Shown: in pieces, positions 8,214 to 17,798 of the stretch
Numbering within the stretch: position 1 is the first letter of the stretch
How the letters are laid out: each line of letters opens with the position of its first letter
Source of the DNA: Pseudacidovorax sp. RU35E
GTDB taxonomy: Bacteria; Pseudomonadota; Gammaproteobacteria; Burkholderiales; Burkholderiaceae_C
Assembly (NCBI RefSeq): GCF_900156165.1
Contig: NZ_FTMY01000011.1
Coordinates: 1-64,000, forward strand
Direction: 5' to 3'
Length of the DNA: 64,000 nucleotides
Made by a program: the position numbers and the translations under genes
Notes under the pieces: generated by a model
Told to the model about the DNA's origin: nothing
The model's database searches: none
Seen by the model: only the letters and a program-made list of their open reading frames with translations

Positions 8214-9370
8214 GCACGCGCGCTGCCGGCCCGGATGGCGTGCGCACCCCGGGCGATGTTGCAGGAACGCCGGCGCGCCCGGGGCGTCTGCGCCTGGCCC
8301 TGGCCACCGGCGGGGCCGCGGCGTCGCTGCTGCTCGCCGGCTGCGGCCCGCTGGGCTATTACGCGCAATCGGTCGGCGGCCACCTGGCCATCCTGCATGC
8401 GGCGCGCCCCGTGCCCGAGGTGCTGCAGGACGCCACGCTCTCCGAGGGCCTGCGCCGCAAGCTCACGCTGGCGCAGCACATCCGCCGTTACGCCAGCGAC
8501 CGGCTGGCGCTGCCCGACAACCGCAGCTACACCGCCTACGCCGACCTGCACCGCGCCGCCGCGGTCTGGAACGTGGTGGCGGCGCCGGCTTATTCGCTGC
8601 AGCTCAAGACCTGGTGCTACCCGGTGGCCGGCTGCGTGGGCTACCGCGGCTACTACGACGAGGCCGAAGCCCAGGCGGAGGCCGCGCGCCAGCGCGCCGA
8701 GGGCCTGGAGGCGGCCGTCTACCCGGTACCCGCCTATTCGACGCTGGGCTGGCTCGACTGGCTGGGTGGCGATCCGCTGCTGTCCACTTTCATCGGCTAT
8801 CCGGACGGGGAGCTGGCACGCATCGTCTTCCATGAGCTCGCGCACCAGCGCTTCTATGTCTCGGGCGACACGGTGTTCAACGAGTCCTATGCCACGGCGG
8901 TGGAGCGCCTGGGCGGCGCCCAGTGGCTGCGCGACGAGGCGGACGAGCCCGCTCGCGAGGCCTACGCCCGCTTCGACCAGCGCCGCCGCCAGATGCAGGC
9001 GCTGATGCTGGCCACGCGCGAGGCGCTGGCCCAGGTGTACGCCTCGCCCGCGGCGACGGGTGGCGACTGGGCACGAGTGGAAGCCATGAAGCAGGCGGCC
9101 ATGCGCGACTTCCGCGAGCGCTATGCGCGACTGCGTGCCGCCTGGCCGGCAGATGGCCGCCAGGGTGCCTACGACGCCTGGGTGGCGCGGGCCAACAATG
9201 CCACCTTCGGCGCCCAGGCCGCCTATGACCAGCTGGTGCCGCAGTTCGAGCATCTGTTCGCGCGCTGTGGGTCGGACTGGCCGCGCTTCCACGCCGAGGT
9301 CCAGCGCATCGGTCGGCTGCCGACGCATGAGGCACGCGTGACGGCCCTGGAATTGGCAACGGTGCCCTGA
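8210..9370 (+). CDS. Predicted lipoprotein aminopeptidase (PF10023-like)
   Basis: About 386 residues. A hydrophobic segment ends in the lipobox LLLAGC (Cys45 from this start), so the protein is predicted to be lipid-anchored in the cell envelope. The metalloprotease motif HELAHQ lies at residues 208-213 and is followed by NESYATAVE, which may supply the third ligand. These features match the 'predicted aminopeptidase' family. The GTG at 8210 overlaps the stop of the oxidoreductase (GTGA), implying coupling. The N-region before the signal core is long, so the GTG at 8240 is an alternative start. The family function is not established. Confidence 0.8.
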   Translation: MSTRAAGPDGVRTPGDVAGTPARPGRLRLALATGGAAASLLLAGCGPLGYYAQSVGGHLAILHAARPVPEVLQDATLSEGLRRKLTLAQHIRRYASDRLALPDNRSYTAYADLHRAAAVWNVVAAPAYSLQLKTWCYPVAGCVGYRGYYDEAEAQAEAARQRAEGLEAAVYPVPAYSTLGWLDWLGGDPLLSTFIGYPDGELARIVFHELAHQRFYVSGDTVFNESYATAVERLGGAQWLRDEADEPAREAYARFDQRRRQMQALMLATREALAQVYASPAATGGDWARVEAMKQAAMRDFRERYARLRAAWPADGRQGAYDAWVARANNATFGAQAAYDQLVPQFEHLFARCGSDWPRFHAEVQRIGRLPTHEARVTALELATVP

Positions 9371-9387
9371 GCGGCTTCCGACCGGAC

Positions 9388-9414
9388 AACAAAAAGCCGC
9401 TCCGGGGAGCGGCT
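9388..9414 (-). terminator. Rho-independent terminator of the ACBP gene
   Basis: A perfect nine-base stem AGCCGCTCC/GGAGCGGCT (9395-9414) is followed on the minus strand by TTTTTGTT. It lies 16 bases beyond the acyl-CoA-binding protein stop. It may also end transcription from the convergent lipoprotein gene. Confidence 0.85.
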
Positions 9415-9430
9415 GGTCAGGTGGGGTCGT

Positions 9431-9691
9431 TCAGGCTGCGTGCAGTGCGTCGATCAGATCGATGTACTTCTGCTTGGCCTCGTCCGCCGACACGCCCTTG
9501 TGCGTGTTCCAGGCATCCCATTTGGCGCGCGCCACGATGTCGCTGAAGCTGGGCTTCTTCTCGGTGTTGTCGCCCAGGGTGGCCTGCTTGTAGAGACCGT
9601 AGATCTTCAGCAAGGTCGGGTTGTCGGGGCGAGAAGGCAGCAGCTTGGACTGGGCTTCGGCGGCTTCGAAACGGGCTTGCAGGTCGGACAT
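9431..9691 (-). CDS. Acyl-CoA-binding protein
   Basis: An 86-residue member of the ACBP family, a small four-helix protein that binds long-chain acyl-CoA thioesters in the cytosol. Landmark residues are visible: LLKIYGLYKQATLGD (helix 2 with the Tyr-x-x-Tyr-Lys-Gln motif), FSDIVARAKWDAW (Ala-Lys-Trp-Asp-Ala-Trp) and KQKYIDLIDAL at the C-terminus. Length is exactly that of the family. The start MSDLQARFEAAEAQ is chosen because the upstream in-frame extension has no homology. Its own terminator follows. The host also has a fatty acid beta-oxidation block at 36-46 kb. Confidence 0.95.
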   Translation of the reverse strand: MSDLQARFEAAEAQSKLLPSRPDNPTLLKIYGLYKQATLGDNTEKKPSFSDIVARAKWDAWNTHKGVSADEAKQKYIDLIDALHAA

Positions 9692-9755
9692 GGCGGCGAG
9701 GGTTTGGAAAAAAGCACGATTGTGCTCTTTTTGGCGCCCCCAACCACGATTTGCT

Positions 9756-10562
9756 TCAATCCGCCATGCAGGCCAGCGCCACCTCGCGGTCCAGACACTG
9801 CCGTGCATCCATGGGTTCGATGGCCGCGGCGGCCTCGTACAACTGCTGCACCTGAGCAGACGCGGCGTCTCCTCGCAGCGCCATCAGGGCCCGGGCGTAC
9901 TCGACCCGGCCAGTGGCCGAGTCCGGATGCAGCGCAAGCCCGCGCTCGAAGAGTTCGATCGCACGTTCTGCGCGCACGCCGTAGGTCATGCGGGCGACGA
10001 GTTCACCCACCTTGTCGATCACCTCGGCATGAAAAGCGCCGAGCGCGAAGTGGGCGTCGGCATGGCTGGGTTGCTGCTCGATGATCTGCTCCAGCGTGTC
10101 CTTGAGGCGCCCACCCAAGCCCTGGGCCAGCGCCCGGGCCACGCTCACGGCCTGCGCATGGCGACCCAATGCGTAGGCATGCCAGTACAGCGCGTGCACA
10201 TCGCCAGGGTCGGCGGCATGCCTTGCCAGCGCCCGCTCGCCGACTTGCCGCAGCAGCGCCAAGCGCCGCTCGTCGTCGGGCTCGACATAGTTGGCATAGA
10301 TGGCCGTTGCCTGGTCGGCTAGCGCAGCCCCTCCGGCGCCGCCGATCCGATGCCCTGCCTGCGCCGCCGCAGCGAAGTCGCCCGCGTGATAGAGGGCCCA
10401 GGCCGTGGCCAGTTCATCGGTTTCGGGCAGCGGCAGGGGCTGGCCTGCGTGCAGTTGATTCCAGTCGGCGCGCACCCGGGCAGCGTCGAAGGGAAAGCGG
10501 CCGAGGCAGTCCGGGGCGGCCCAATGCTCGGGCGGCGGGGGCGTGCGCAGGACAGGAGGCAT
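9756..10562 (-). CDS. Tetratricopeptide-like protein of unknown function
   Basis: A 268-residue soluble protein rich in alpha-helix. Helical repeat units can be seen, such as ATAWALYHAGDFAAAAQAGH, the ALYWHAYALGRHAQAVSVA stretch and the AIELFERGLALHPDSATG stretch, which resemble TPR and the regulator of microtubule dynamics/RMD-like bacterial proteins. The start MPPVLRTPPPPEHW fits a GAG-rich upstream sequence and avoids overlap with the TetR gene, which ends 14 bases upstream. It probably forms an operon with that regulator. No catalytic motif is visible. Confidence 0.65.
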   Translation of the reverse strand: MPPVLRTPPPPEHWAAPDCLGRFPFDAARVRADWNQLHAGQPLPLPETDELATAWALYHAGDFAAAAQAGHRIGGAGGAALADQATAIYANYVEPDDERRLALLRQVGERALARHAADPGDVHALYWHAYALGRHAQAVSVARALAQGLGGRLKDTLEQIIEQQPSHADAHFALGAFHAEVIDKVGELVARMTYGVRAERAIELFERGLALHPDSATGRVEYARALMALRGDAASAQVQQLYEAAAAIEPMDARQCLDREVALACMAD

Positions 10563-10576
10563 GGCAACAGACTTTC

Positions 10577-11251
10577 TCAGGTGGAAAGAGCGACTTCCTC
10601 TGGCGCGGGGGCGCTCGCAAGGCGGACCAGTTCGGCACGCTGGGCGGCGCTGAGGTAGGGCACCACCAGCTGCAGCGTATGACGGGTGCCACGCACCATG
10701 GCGTCGCAGATGGCCGCCGGCTCCAGCGCCTGGCGAGGATTGCACACGAACTCGTAGTTGAGCCAGTAGGTGGCCAGCACCACCATGCTGCGCGCCAGGG
10801 ATTCGCGCTCCGTCGGGTCCAGGCGCAACAGGCCGGCACCGCTCAGGCCCGAGAGCATGGCCTGCATCGCCGCCTCCTTGCGGGCCAGCGCTTCGCGCAG
10901 CCGCCGCTCGAGGTGGTGGTTGTTGCTCAGCAGGTCGTTCATGTCCCGGTAGAGGAAGCGGTAGCGCCCCATCAACTCGAAGAGCTCATGAACGAAGCGC
11001 CAGGCACCGGCCAGTTCGCGGACGTCGGCCGCCTCGGCGAGCAGGGCGTCCAGGCCGGCCTCGAAATCCTCGTGGAGGCGGTTGATCAGCGCCTCCTTGG
11101 CCGGGAAGTGGTAGTAGAGGTTGCCAGGACTGATGCGCAGCTCCGTGGCGAGCAGCGTGGTCGACACGTTGGGCTCGCCGAAACGGTTGAACAGCGCCAG
11201 GGCCGTTTCCTGGATGCGTTGGGCCGTGCGGCGCGGCGCTTTCCTTGTCAT
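10577..11251 (-). CDS. TetR/AcrR-family transcriptional regulator
   Basis: A 224-residue regulator. The N-terminal helix-turn-helix spans roughly residues 10-60 ([20 protein letters not shown] followed by [20 protein letters not shown]). The C-terminal ligand domain contains [19 protein letters not shown], seen in the TetR subgroup with C-terminal domain type 33. The start [11 protein letters not shown] is supported by the domain boundary. It precedes the TPR gene by 14 bases on the same strand and diverges from the polysaccharide locus. Its ligand and targets are unknown. Confidence 0.85.
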   Translation of the reverse strand: MTRKAPRRTAQRIQETALALFNRFGEPNVSTTLLATELRISPGNLYYHFPAKEALINRLHEDFEAGLDALLAEAADVRELAGAWRFVHELFELMGRYRFLYRDMNDLLSNNHHLERRLREALARKEAAMQAMLSGLSGAGLLRLDPTERESLARSMVVLATYWLNYEFVCNPRQALEPAAICDAMVRGTRHTLQLVVPYLSAAQRAELVRLASAPAPEEVALST

Positions 11252-11481
11252 GGGCAGCCTCCGTTGTCTCGGGTGTCTTGTACGGATCACTCTACTCCAA
11301 GTGCTTCGCCGCTCTGTGGGGCAAGGCCGCGATGGCTCTAGGTGTTGATACTGTGTCGATCTGCAAACCAAAGCTTGCTTTCCGCCGTCCGGAGGGAAAG
11401 CCGAGCCGGCGCCTGTGGATAATCGCGCACCCCGGTGCCCTGCGGTCGGCGCCCGATTCCAACGATTCCTGCGAGAAATTC
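11252..11481. other. Intergenic region between the TetR gene and rmlB
   Basis: About 230 bases separate the divergent TetR and rmlB genes, so both promoters should be here. GATAAT at 11418-11423 is a possible -10 for rmlB, but no matching -35 is evident. The rmlB ATG is preceded by GCGAGAAATTC with only a weak ribosome site. No gene, repeat or terminator is seen. Confidence 0.4.
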
Positions 11482-12558
11482 ATGATCCTTGTGACAGGCG
11501 GAGCCGGCTTCATCGGCGCCAACTTCGTGCTCGACTGGCTGGCCGGCGCGGACGAGCCGGTGGTCAACCTCGACAAGCTGACCTATGCAGGCAACCTGCA
11601 GACGCTGGCCTCGCTGGATGGCGACAAGCGCCACGTCTTCGTGCAGGGCGACATCGGCGACAGCGCCCTGATCGAGCGCCTGCTGGCCGAGCACCAGCCC
11701 CGCGCCGTCGTCAACTTTGCCGCCGAGTCGCACGTGGACCGCTCCATCCACGGCCCCGAGGACTTCATCCAGACCAACGTGCTGGGCACCTTCCGCCTGC
11801 TGGAAGCCGTGCGCGGCTACTGGAGCCAGCTGCCGGCCGAGCGCAAGAGCGCCTTCCGCTTCCTGCACGTCTCCACCGACGAGGTCTACGGCACGCTCTC
11901 GGCCACCGACCCGGCCTTCACCGAAGAGAACAAGTACGAGCCCAACAGCCCGTACTCGGCCAGCAAGGCCGCCAGCGACCACCTGGTGCGCGCCTGGCAC
12001 CACACCTACGGCCTGCCGGTGCTGACCACCAACTGCTCCAACAACTACGGGCCCTTCCACTTCCCCGAGAAGCTGATCCCGCTCATGATCGTCAACGCCC
12101 TGGCCGGCAAGCCGCTGCCGGTATACGGCGACGGCATGCAGGTGCGCGACTGGCTCTACGTGAAGGACCACTGCAGCGCCATCCGCCGCGTGCTGGAGGC
12201 CGGCCAACTGGGCGAGACCTACAACGTGGGCGGCTGGAACGAGAAGCCCAACATCGAAATCGTCAAGACCGTGTGCGCGCTGCTCGACGAGCTGCAGCCC
12301 CGCGCCGACGGCAAGGCCTACGCCGAGCAGATCACCTACGTCACCGACCGCCCCGGCCATGACCGCCGCTACGCCATCGACGCCCGCAAGCTCGAGCGCG
12401 AACTGGGGTGGAAGCCGGCCGAGACCTTCGACACCGGCATCCGCAAGACGGTCGAGTGGTACCTGGCCAACCAGGAGTGGGTGCGCAACGTGCAAAGCGG
12501 CGGCTACCGCGACTGGGTGGCCAAGCAGTACGGCGACCAGCCCAAGGCTGCAGCATGA
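11482..12558 (+). CDS. rmlB: dTDP-glucose 4,6-dehydratase
   Basis: A 358-residue extended SDR enzyme that converts dTDP-glucose to dTDP-4-keto-6-deoxyglucose, step two of dTDP-L-rhamnose synthesis. It has the NAD-binding motif [13 protein letters not shown] at the N-terminus, the catalytic [11 protein letters not shown] (Thr-Asp-Glu), [12 protein letters not shown] (Tyr-x-x-x-Lys), and [18 protein letters not shown] at 11482 places the Rossmann motif at residue 3, typical for RmlB. It heads the rmlBDAC operon, and its stop overlaps the rmlD start by four bases (ATGA). The upstream open frame has no homology. Confidence 0.97.
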   Translation: MILVTGGAGFIGANFVLDWLAGADEPVVNLDKLTYAGNLQTLASLDGDKRHVFVQGDIGDSALIERLLAEHQPRAVVNFAAESHVDRSIHGPEDFIQTNVLGTFRLLEAVRGYWSQLPAERKSAFRFLHVSTDEVYGTLSATDPAFTEENKYEPNSPYSASKAASDHLVRAWHHTYGLPVLTTNCSNNYGPFHFPEKLIPLMIVNALAGKPLPVYGDGMQVRDWLYVKDHCSAIRRVLEAGQLGETYNVGGWNEKPNIEIVKTVCALLDELQPRADGKAYAEQITYVTDRPGHDRRYAIDARKLERELGWKPAETFDTGIRKTVEWYLANQEWVRNVQSGGYRDWVAKQYGDQPKAAA

Positions 12559-13445
12559 AGGTCCTGCTCTTCGGCAAGGGCGGCCAGGTCGGCTGGGAAC
12601 TGCAGCGCGCCCTGGCGCCGCTGGGCGAGCTGGTCGCGCTGGACTTCGACAGCACCGAGCTGCACGGCGACTTCAGCCGGCCCGAGGCGCTGGCCGCGAC
12701 GGTGGAGGCCGTGCGCCCGGACGTCATCGTCAATGCCGCGGCCCACACGGCCGTGGACAAGGCCGAGAGCGAGCCCGACTTCGCCCGCGCCCTCAATGCG
12801 ACCGCCCCGGGCGTCGTGGCCCAGGCGGCGCAGAAGCTGGGCGCGCTGATGGTCCATTACTCCACCGACTATGTCTTCGACGGCAGCGGCGACACGCCCT
12901 GGCGCGAGGACGACGCGACCGGCCCGCTGTCGGTCTACGGCGCTACCAAGCTCGAAGGCGAGCAGCTGGTGGCGGCTCACTGCGAGCGGCACCTGATCTT
13001 CCGCACCAGCTGGGTCTATGCGGCACGCGGCGGCAACTTCGCCAAGACCATGCTGCGCCTGGCCAAGGAGCGCGAGCGCCTGACCGTCATCGACGACCAG
13101 TGGGGCGCCCCGACCGGCGCCGAGCTGCTGGCCGACGTCACGGCCCTGGCCATCCGCGAGACCCCGCGCGATCCGGCCAAGGCCGGGCTGTACCACCTGG
13201 TGGCCGGCGGCACGACCACCTGGAACGGCTATGCCCGCTTCGTCGTCGAGGAGGCGCTGCGCCACGGCGTCGAACTCAAGACCACGCCCGAGGCCGTCGA
13301 AGCCGTGCCTACCAGCGCCTTCCCCACGCCGGCCAAGCGTCCGCACAACTCGCGTCTGGACACCTCGCGCATCCGCAGCACCTTCGGCATCGAGCTGCCC
13401 CATTGGCAGGCGGGTGTGGCCCGCATGCTGGCCGAGACGCTCTGA
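12555..13445 (+). CDS. rmlD: dTDP-4-dehydrorhamnose reductase
   Basis: A 296-residue SDR that performs the final NAD(P)H-dependent reduction to dTDP-L-rhamnose. Visible motifs are [17 protein letters not shown] (nucleotide binding), [22 protein letters not shown] (catalytic Thr/Asp region) and [10 protein letters not shown] (Tyr-x-x-x-Lys). Length equals E. coli RmlD. Its ATG overlaps the rmlB stop, so the two are translationally coupled. Gene order B-D-A-C is the same as in many Burkholderiales. Confidence 0.97.
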   Translation: MKVLLFGKGGQVGWELQRALAPLGELVALDFDSTELHGDFSRPEALAATVEAVRPDVIVNAAAHTAVDKAESEPDFARALNATAPGVVAQAAQKLGALMVHYSTDYVFDGSGDTPWREDDATGPLSVYGATKLEGEQLVAAHCERHLIFRTSWVYAARGGNFAKTMLRLAKERERLTVIDDQWGAPTGAELLADVTALAIRETPRDPAKAGLYHLVAGGTTTWNGYARFVVEEALRHGVELKTTPEAVEAVPTSAFPTPAKRPHNSRLDTSRIRSTFGIELPHWQAGVARMLAETL

Positions 13446-13510
13446 CAGCGCTGGCATCGCAGCCACCTGACCCACCCAAGACTCATCCCCAGGATTCCAG
13501 GAAGCCAACG

Positions 13511-14401
13511 ATGACCCAGAACAGAAAAGGCATCATCCTTGCCGGCGGTTCCGGCACGCGCCTGCACCCGGCCACGCTGGCCATCAGCAAGCAGCTGCTG
13601 CCGGTCTACGACAAGCCCATGATCTATTACCCGCTGAGCACGCTGATGCTCGGCGGCATGCGCGACATCCTGATCATCAGCACGCCGCAGGACACGCCGC
13701 GCTTCCAGCAGCTGCTGGGCGACGGCAGCCAGTGGGGCATGAACCTGCAATACGCCGTGCAGCCCAGCCCGGATGGGCTGGCCCAGGCCTTCATCATTGG
13801 CGAGCAGTTCCTGGCCGGCGCGCCCAGCGCGCTGGTGCTGGGCGACAACATCTTCTACGGCCACGACCTGCAGCAGCTGCTGGGTGCGGCCGACGCGCAG
13901 CCCGAAGGCGCCACCGTCTTCGCCTACCACGTCCACGACCCCGAGCGCTACGGCGTGGTCGAGTTCGGCAACGACGGCCGCGCGGTCAGCATCGAAGAGA
14001 AGCCTGCCCAGCCCAAGAGCAGCTATGCCGTCACCGGCCTGTACTTCTACGACCGGCAGGTGGTGGACATTGCCAAGGCTGTCAAGCCCAGCGCGCGCGG
14101 CGAGCTGGAGATCACGGCCGTGAACCAGGCCTACCTGGACCAGGGCAGCCTGAACGTGCAGATCATGAAGCGCGGCTATGCGTGGCTGGACACCGGCACG
14201 CACGAAAGCCTGCTGGAGGCCGGCCAGTTCATTGCCACCCTGGAGCAGCGCCAGGGCCTGAAGATCGCCTGCCCCGAAGAGATCGCCTGGCGCGCCGGCT
14301 TCATCGATGCCGCGCAGGTAGAGAAGCTGGCTGCACCGCTCAAGAAGAACGGCTACGGCCAATACCTGATGCGCCTGCTGCGCGAGGAGTACCGCGGATG
14401 A
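13511..14401 (+). CDS. rmlA: Glucose-1-phosphate thymidylyltransferase
   Basis: A 296-residue nucleotidyltransferase that makes dTDP-glucose from dTTP and glucose-1-phosphate, the first and feedback-regulated step of the rhamnose pathway. The signature [20 protein letters not shown] is at residues 9-28, with [28 protein letters not shown] and EEKPAQPKS downstream. It begins 65 bases after rmlD, the largest gap inside the operon, and overlaps rmlC by four bases (ATGA). The start [13 protein letters not shown] fits the family. Confidence 0.97.
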   Translation: MTQNRKGIILAGGSGTRLHPATLAISKQLLPVYDKPMIYYPLSTLMLGGMRDILIISTPQDTPRFQQLLGDGSQWGMNLQYAVQPSPDGLAQAFIIGEQFLAGAPSALVLGDNIFYGHDLQQLLGAADAQPEGATVFAYHVHDPERYGVVEFGNDGRAVSIEEKPAQPKSSYAVTGLYFYDRQVVDIAKAVKPSARGELEITAVNQAYLDQGSLNVQIMKRGYAWLDTGTHESLLEAGQFIATLEQRQGLKIACPEEIAWRAGFIDAAQVEKLAAPLKKNGYGQYLMRLLREEYRG

Positions 14402-14946
14402 AGGTCACCCCAACCAAGCTGGACGGCGTGCTGATCCTGGAGCCGAAGGTGTTCGGCGACGAGCGCGGCTTCTTCATGGAGAGCTTCAACCAGCGCGTCT
14501 TCGACGACGCGGTTGGAACACACATCGAGTTCGTGCAGGACAACCATTCGCGCTCGACCAAGGGCGTGCTGCGCGGGCTGCACTACCAGCTGCAGCAGGC
14601 CCAGGGCAAGCTGGTGCGGGTGACGCGTGGCGCCGTGTTCGACGTGGCCGTGGACATCCGCAAGAGCTCGCCCACCTTCGGTCAGTGGGTGGGCGTGGAG
14701 CTGAGCGAAAGCAACCACCGCCAGTTGTGGATCCCGGCGGGCTTCGCGCACGGATTCGTGGTGACCAGCGACAGCGCAGACTTTCTGTACAAGGCCAGCG
14801 ACTACTACGCGCCGGCGCACGAGCGCAGCATCCTGTGGAACGACCCGGACATCGGGATCGAGTGGCCGGACTTCGGCGGCGAGCCGAAGGTGTCGGCGAA
14901 GGATGCAGCGGCGCTGAGGCTCGCGGCGGCCGATACCTTCGCCTGA
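14398..14946 (+). CDS. rmlC: dTDP-4-dehydrorhamnose 3,5-epimerase
   Basis: A 182-residue cupin enzyme for the third step of dTDP-L-rhamnose synthesis. It has [14 protein letters not shown], the catalytic His region [20 protein letters not shown], and [17 protein letters not shown] with the catalytic Asp, then [12 protein letters not shown] and the catalytic Tyr region [12 protein letters not shown]. Length matches RmlC. It is coupled to rmlA by an ATGA overlap and ends the rhamnose operon. The next gene starts 92 bases downstream, where the base composition falls. Confidence 0.97.
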   Translation: MKVTPTKLDGVLILEPKVFGDERGFFMESFNQRVFDDAVGTHIEFVQDNHSRSTKGVLRGLHYQLQQAQGKLVRVTRGAVFDVAVDIRKSSPTFGQWVGVELSESNHRQLWIPAGFAHGFVVTSDSADFLYKASDYYAPAHERSILWNDPDIGIEWPDFGGEPKVSAKDAAALRLAAADTFA

Positions 14947-15038
14947 GGTCTCAGGGCGACTCCAGCGAGTCTCGTTGGTGCGCTTTCGCGTTCGGCTCCT
15001 GCCGCGCCGTGCCCGGCGGGCAAACGATCATCCACTTC

Positions 15039-17789
15039 ATGTCCACCGACCTCACGACAATCTTTCGTCAGCATCAGGGCCACCTTTCGGATAAGTGGGA
15101 GCAGTACCTGGCGATATACGAAGCCTATCTTCAGCCACGCGTGCGGGAAGGTCGGCCGCTGAGACTGCTTGAGATTGGTGTGCAGAACGGAGGATCGCTC
15201 CAGATCTGGAAGCGTTACCTGCCCCCCGGTTCGAGCATCACGGGCGTCGATGTCGATCCGGCGTGCGGCCGGCTGGATCTGGGTCCGGACGTGCGGATTC
15301 ATATTGCCGATGCGTCCTCGGCCGATGCCTTGCAGGCCTGCCTGGGTGACGCGCGCTTCGACGTTGTCATCGATGACGGCTCTCACAGGTCGAGCGACAT
15401 CGTTTCCACCTTTGTCGCGTGCTTTGGACGGGTGGTCCCGGGCGGCCTCTATGTGATCGAGGATCTGCACGCGAGTTACATGCCACCGCTCGGTGGAGGC
15501 TTCTGGGCGCCGCAGGCGGCGATCGAATGGCTCAAGCTCCTTGCGGACGCAATCCACGCCGACTATCTGTCTTCCGAGGAAATCGACGCCCTGAACTTGC
15601 GCGCGGGTGCTGATGTTCGGGAGATGGCTCGCGACATCGCGTCACTCTCTTTCTTCGATTCGGTGGCTGTCGTCGAGCGTAGCGTCCAGTCACGCGCTGC
15701 TGCTTTCCGCCGTGTCATGAGCGGCTCTAGGGCGACGGTGACCGATGCCCAGGCCCATCTTGCTCAATTGCCGCGCGATCAACTTCGGTCGTTGCTGCTG
15801 ACGCCGACAGCGATGGAGTCGTTGGGGCAGGGGATCCTTGCCAAACTGGCCAGTACGGCGGATCAACTGCAGGCCGAAATCGCTCAGCGCGCCGCATTGG
15901 ATCAAAGGCTGGCCAATGCGCATGCAGCCGAAGCCGAAGCTGCGAAGCTGCGCGATTCGCTGGCCGGTGTCGAGTCCCAACTCGCCGAGGCCCGTGAGCG
16001 AGTCCACAGCGCCGAGCTTCGCGCGCATGCTGCGAGGAGTGAGGCGGAGGCCGTGGATCATGAACGGCAGCGTGCGGCGGCGGCGGAGGCTGCGTTGACG
16101 CAGGTCCTCAACAGCACGACATGGCGTGCGACCCTTGCTTTCCGACGCGCTGCAGCGCTGCTGCCGCCTTCCGTACGGGCGACGGGGCGGCGGGCGGCCA
16201 AGGTTCTATGGTGGACGGCATCTGGCCAACTGGGCGCTCGCCTGAAGGCACGTCGCGACGCCATGGACGCCGTGCACGGGGGAGAGCCTTCGGTGTCGGT
16301 GCAGGCGTCGGGAGGGGCTGAGCCGGAGCATGGTGACTCCCTTGCTGAAGAACGCGCGTTGGTGGTCGAGTCTGGCTTCTTCGACGCCGACTACTACGTG
16401 GAAGCGAACGCCGATGTAGCAGCCAGCGGTACCGAGCCGCTTGATCATTTCCTCGCCCACGGCTGGCGCGAAGGACGCGATCCGGGAGAGCGCTTCTCGA
16501 TCCGTGCCTACATCGAGCGCTATCCAGATGTCGGTGTTGCGGATGTCAATCCATTGATCCACTTCCTGCGCTTTGGGCGCAATGAAGGGCGTTCCTATCG
16601 CGCAGGCAAGCCGCTGCGTCCAACGTTGCGGCAACTGCAACAGGAGCGCTGGCCTGCGCTGCGGGCACTTCCCATTTACGAGGAGCCCGCCTCAGTGGGC
16701 CGTCGCCTCAACATCGTGACGGACAGTGTGGGTGTGTCGTCCCTGTTTGGTGGCGTGGGAACCTCCCTGATCCTGGCTGCGCTGCTCTGCGAGCGCCTGG
16801 GTGGGACGCTGCGCCTGGTGACCCGTCATGAGCGCCCCGACGCATCGGCAATCGGCGCCGTGCTGTCGACGAACGGCATCGTTCTTGATCGCAAGGTGGA
16901 AACGGCCTTCATTCCTGAAGACGATTCCGAGGCGCTGAGCGTTGGGCCCGAGGACATCTTTCTCACGACGTCGTGGTGGACGACGCGGGCGACGCTCGGA
17001 GCCATCGCACCGGAGCGGATCGTGTACCTGTTGCAGGAAGACGAGCGGATGTTCTATCCCTATGGGGACGAACGACTGCTGTGCGCCGAACTGCTGAGCG
17101 ATTCGCGCCTCTCACTGATCGTGAATACCGGGCTGTTGCTGAACCATTTCCGCACCGGCCCGGATCCACTGCCTGCATTGTCAGAGCGAGCCATTGCGTT
17201 CGAGCCGGCGTTCCCGGGTGCGAGGCCACTTGAGCGGCGCGAACGTGCGGGCAAGCGCAATTTCTTCTTTTATGCGCGTCCCCACCATCCTCGCAACCTG
17301 TTCTGGCGCGGAGCCGACGCGCTGGCGGCTGCGATCGAGGACGGCATCCTCGACCCTCAGGAGTGGGAGTTCCATTGGGTGGGAGCGGGCGTGCCAGCCT
17401 TGTGCTTGCCGTGTGGCGTCGTGCCTCGGCGTGTCGAGGGCCTCGGCTGGCGCGATTACCAGTCGTTGGTGAGGAGCATGGACGCCGCGCTTGTGCTCAT
17501 GCACACCCCGCATCCCTCCTATCCGCCGCTCGATCTTGCGGGCGCCGGAGTGGCCGTGCTGACCAACAGCTTCCCGGGCAAGTCCGACCTCAGCTTCTAT
17601 TCACGCAACATCATCACAACGAGCGTGGCGCTCGGTGACTTGTGCGAGGGCCTGAGCCGTACGGCCGCACTGGCCCGCAATGAAGCGCTGCGCCTTCAGC
17701 AGTGTGCGCAGGATGGCATCGCCAGGGACTGGAAGGCCAGCCTTGGCCCCGTCCTGGAGCATGTCGCAGCGAAATTCAACGAGGTCTGA
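15039..17789 (+). CDS. Methyltransferase-coiled coil-glycosyltransferase fusion (WsaF-like C-terminus)
   Basis: A 916-residue multidomain protein. Residues 1-235 resemble a SAM-dependent methyltransferase of the MycE/cephalosporin hydroxylase-like type (EIGVQNGGSLQIW, VIDDGSHRSSDI, VIEDLHASY with likely metal ligands). Residues 266-354 are heptad-rich and predicted coiled coil, ending in the NSTTWR motif common before membrane-associated glycosyltransferases. Residues 447-520 hold two copies of a 35-residue repeat (HFLAHGWREGRDP and HFLRFGRNEGRSY). The C-terminal 360 residues resemble WsaF-type rhamnosyltransferases (GVGTSLILAALL, MHTPHPSYPPLDLAGAGVAV). Role inferred: sugar transfer with methylation in polysaccharide assembly. 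GC and codon use are lower than in the rml genes. Confidence 0.75.
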   Translation: MSTDLTTIFRQHQGHLSDKWEQYLAIYEAYLQPRVREGRPLRLLEIGVQNGGSLQIWKRYLPPGSSITGVDVDPACGRLDLGPDVRIHIADASSADALQACLGDARFDVVIDDGSHRSSDIVSTFVACFGRVVPGGLYVIEDLHASYMPPLGGGFWAPQAAIEWLKLLADAIHADYLSSEEIDALNLRAGADVREMARDIASLSFFDSVAVVERSVQSRAAAFRRVMSGSRATVTDAQAHLAQLPRDQLRSLLLTPTAMESLGQGILAKLASTADQLQAEIAQRAALDQRLANAHAAEAEAAKLRDSLAGVESQLAEARERVHSAELRAHAARSEAEAVDHERQRAAAAEAALTQVLNSTTWRATLAFRRAAALLPPSVRATGRRAAKVLWWTASGQLGARLKARRDAMDAVHGGEPSVSVQASGGAEPEHGDSLAEERALVVESGFFDADYYVEANADVAASGTEPLDHFLAHGWREGRDPGERFSIRAYIERYPDVGVADVNPLIHFLRFGRNEGRSYRAGKPLRPTLRQLQQERWPALRALPIYEEPASVGRRLNIVTDSVGVSSLFGGVGTSLILAALLCERLGGTLRLVTRHERPDASAIGAVLSTNGIVLDRKVETAFIPEDDSEALSVGPEDIFLTTSWWTTRATLGAIAPERIVYLLQEDERMFYPYGDERLLCAELLSDSRLSLIVNTGLLLNHFRTGPDPLPALSERAIAFEPAFPGARPLERRERAGKRNFFFYARPHHPRNLFWRGADALAAAIEDGILDPQEWEFHWVGAGVPALCLPCGVVPRRVEGLGWRDYQSLVRSMDAALVLMHTPHPSYPPLDLAGAGVAVLTNSFPGKSDLSFYSRNIITTSVALGDLCEGLSRTAALARNEALRLQQCAQDGIARDWKASLGPVLEHVAAKFNEV

Positions 17790-17798
17790 TGCAGGTTC

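Noticed and set aside
11345-11373. TTGATA at 11345 as the -35 of rmlB
   Set aside because: No acceptable -10 at 16-18 bases downstream.
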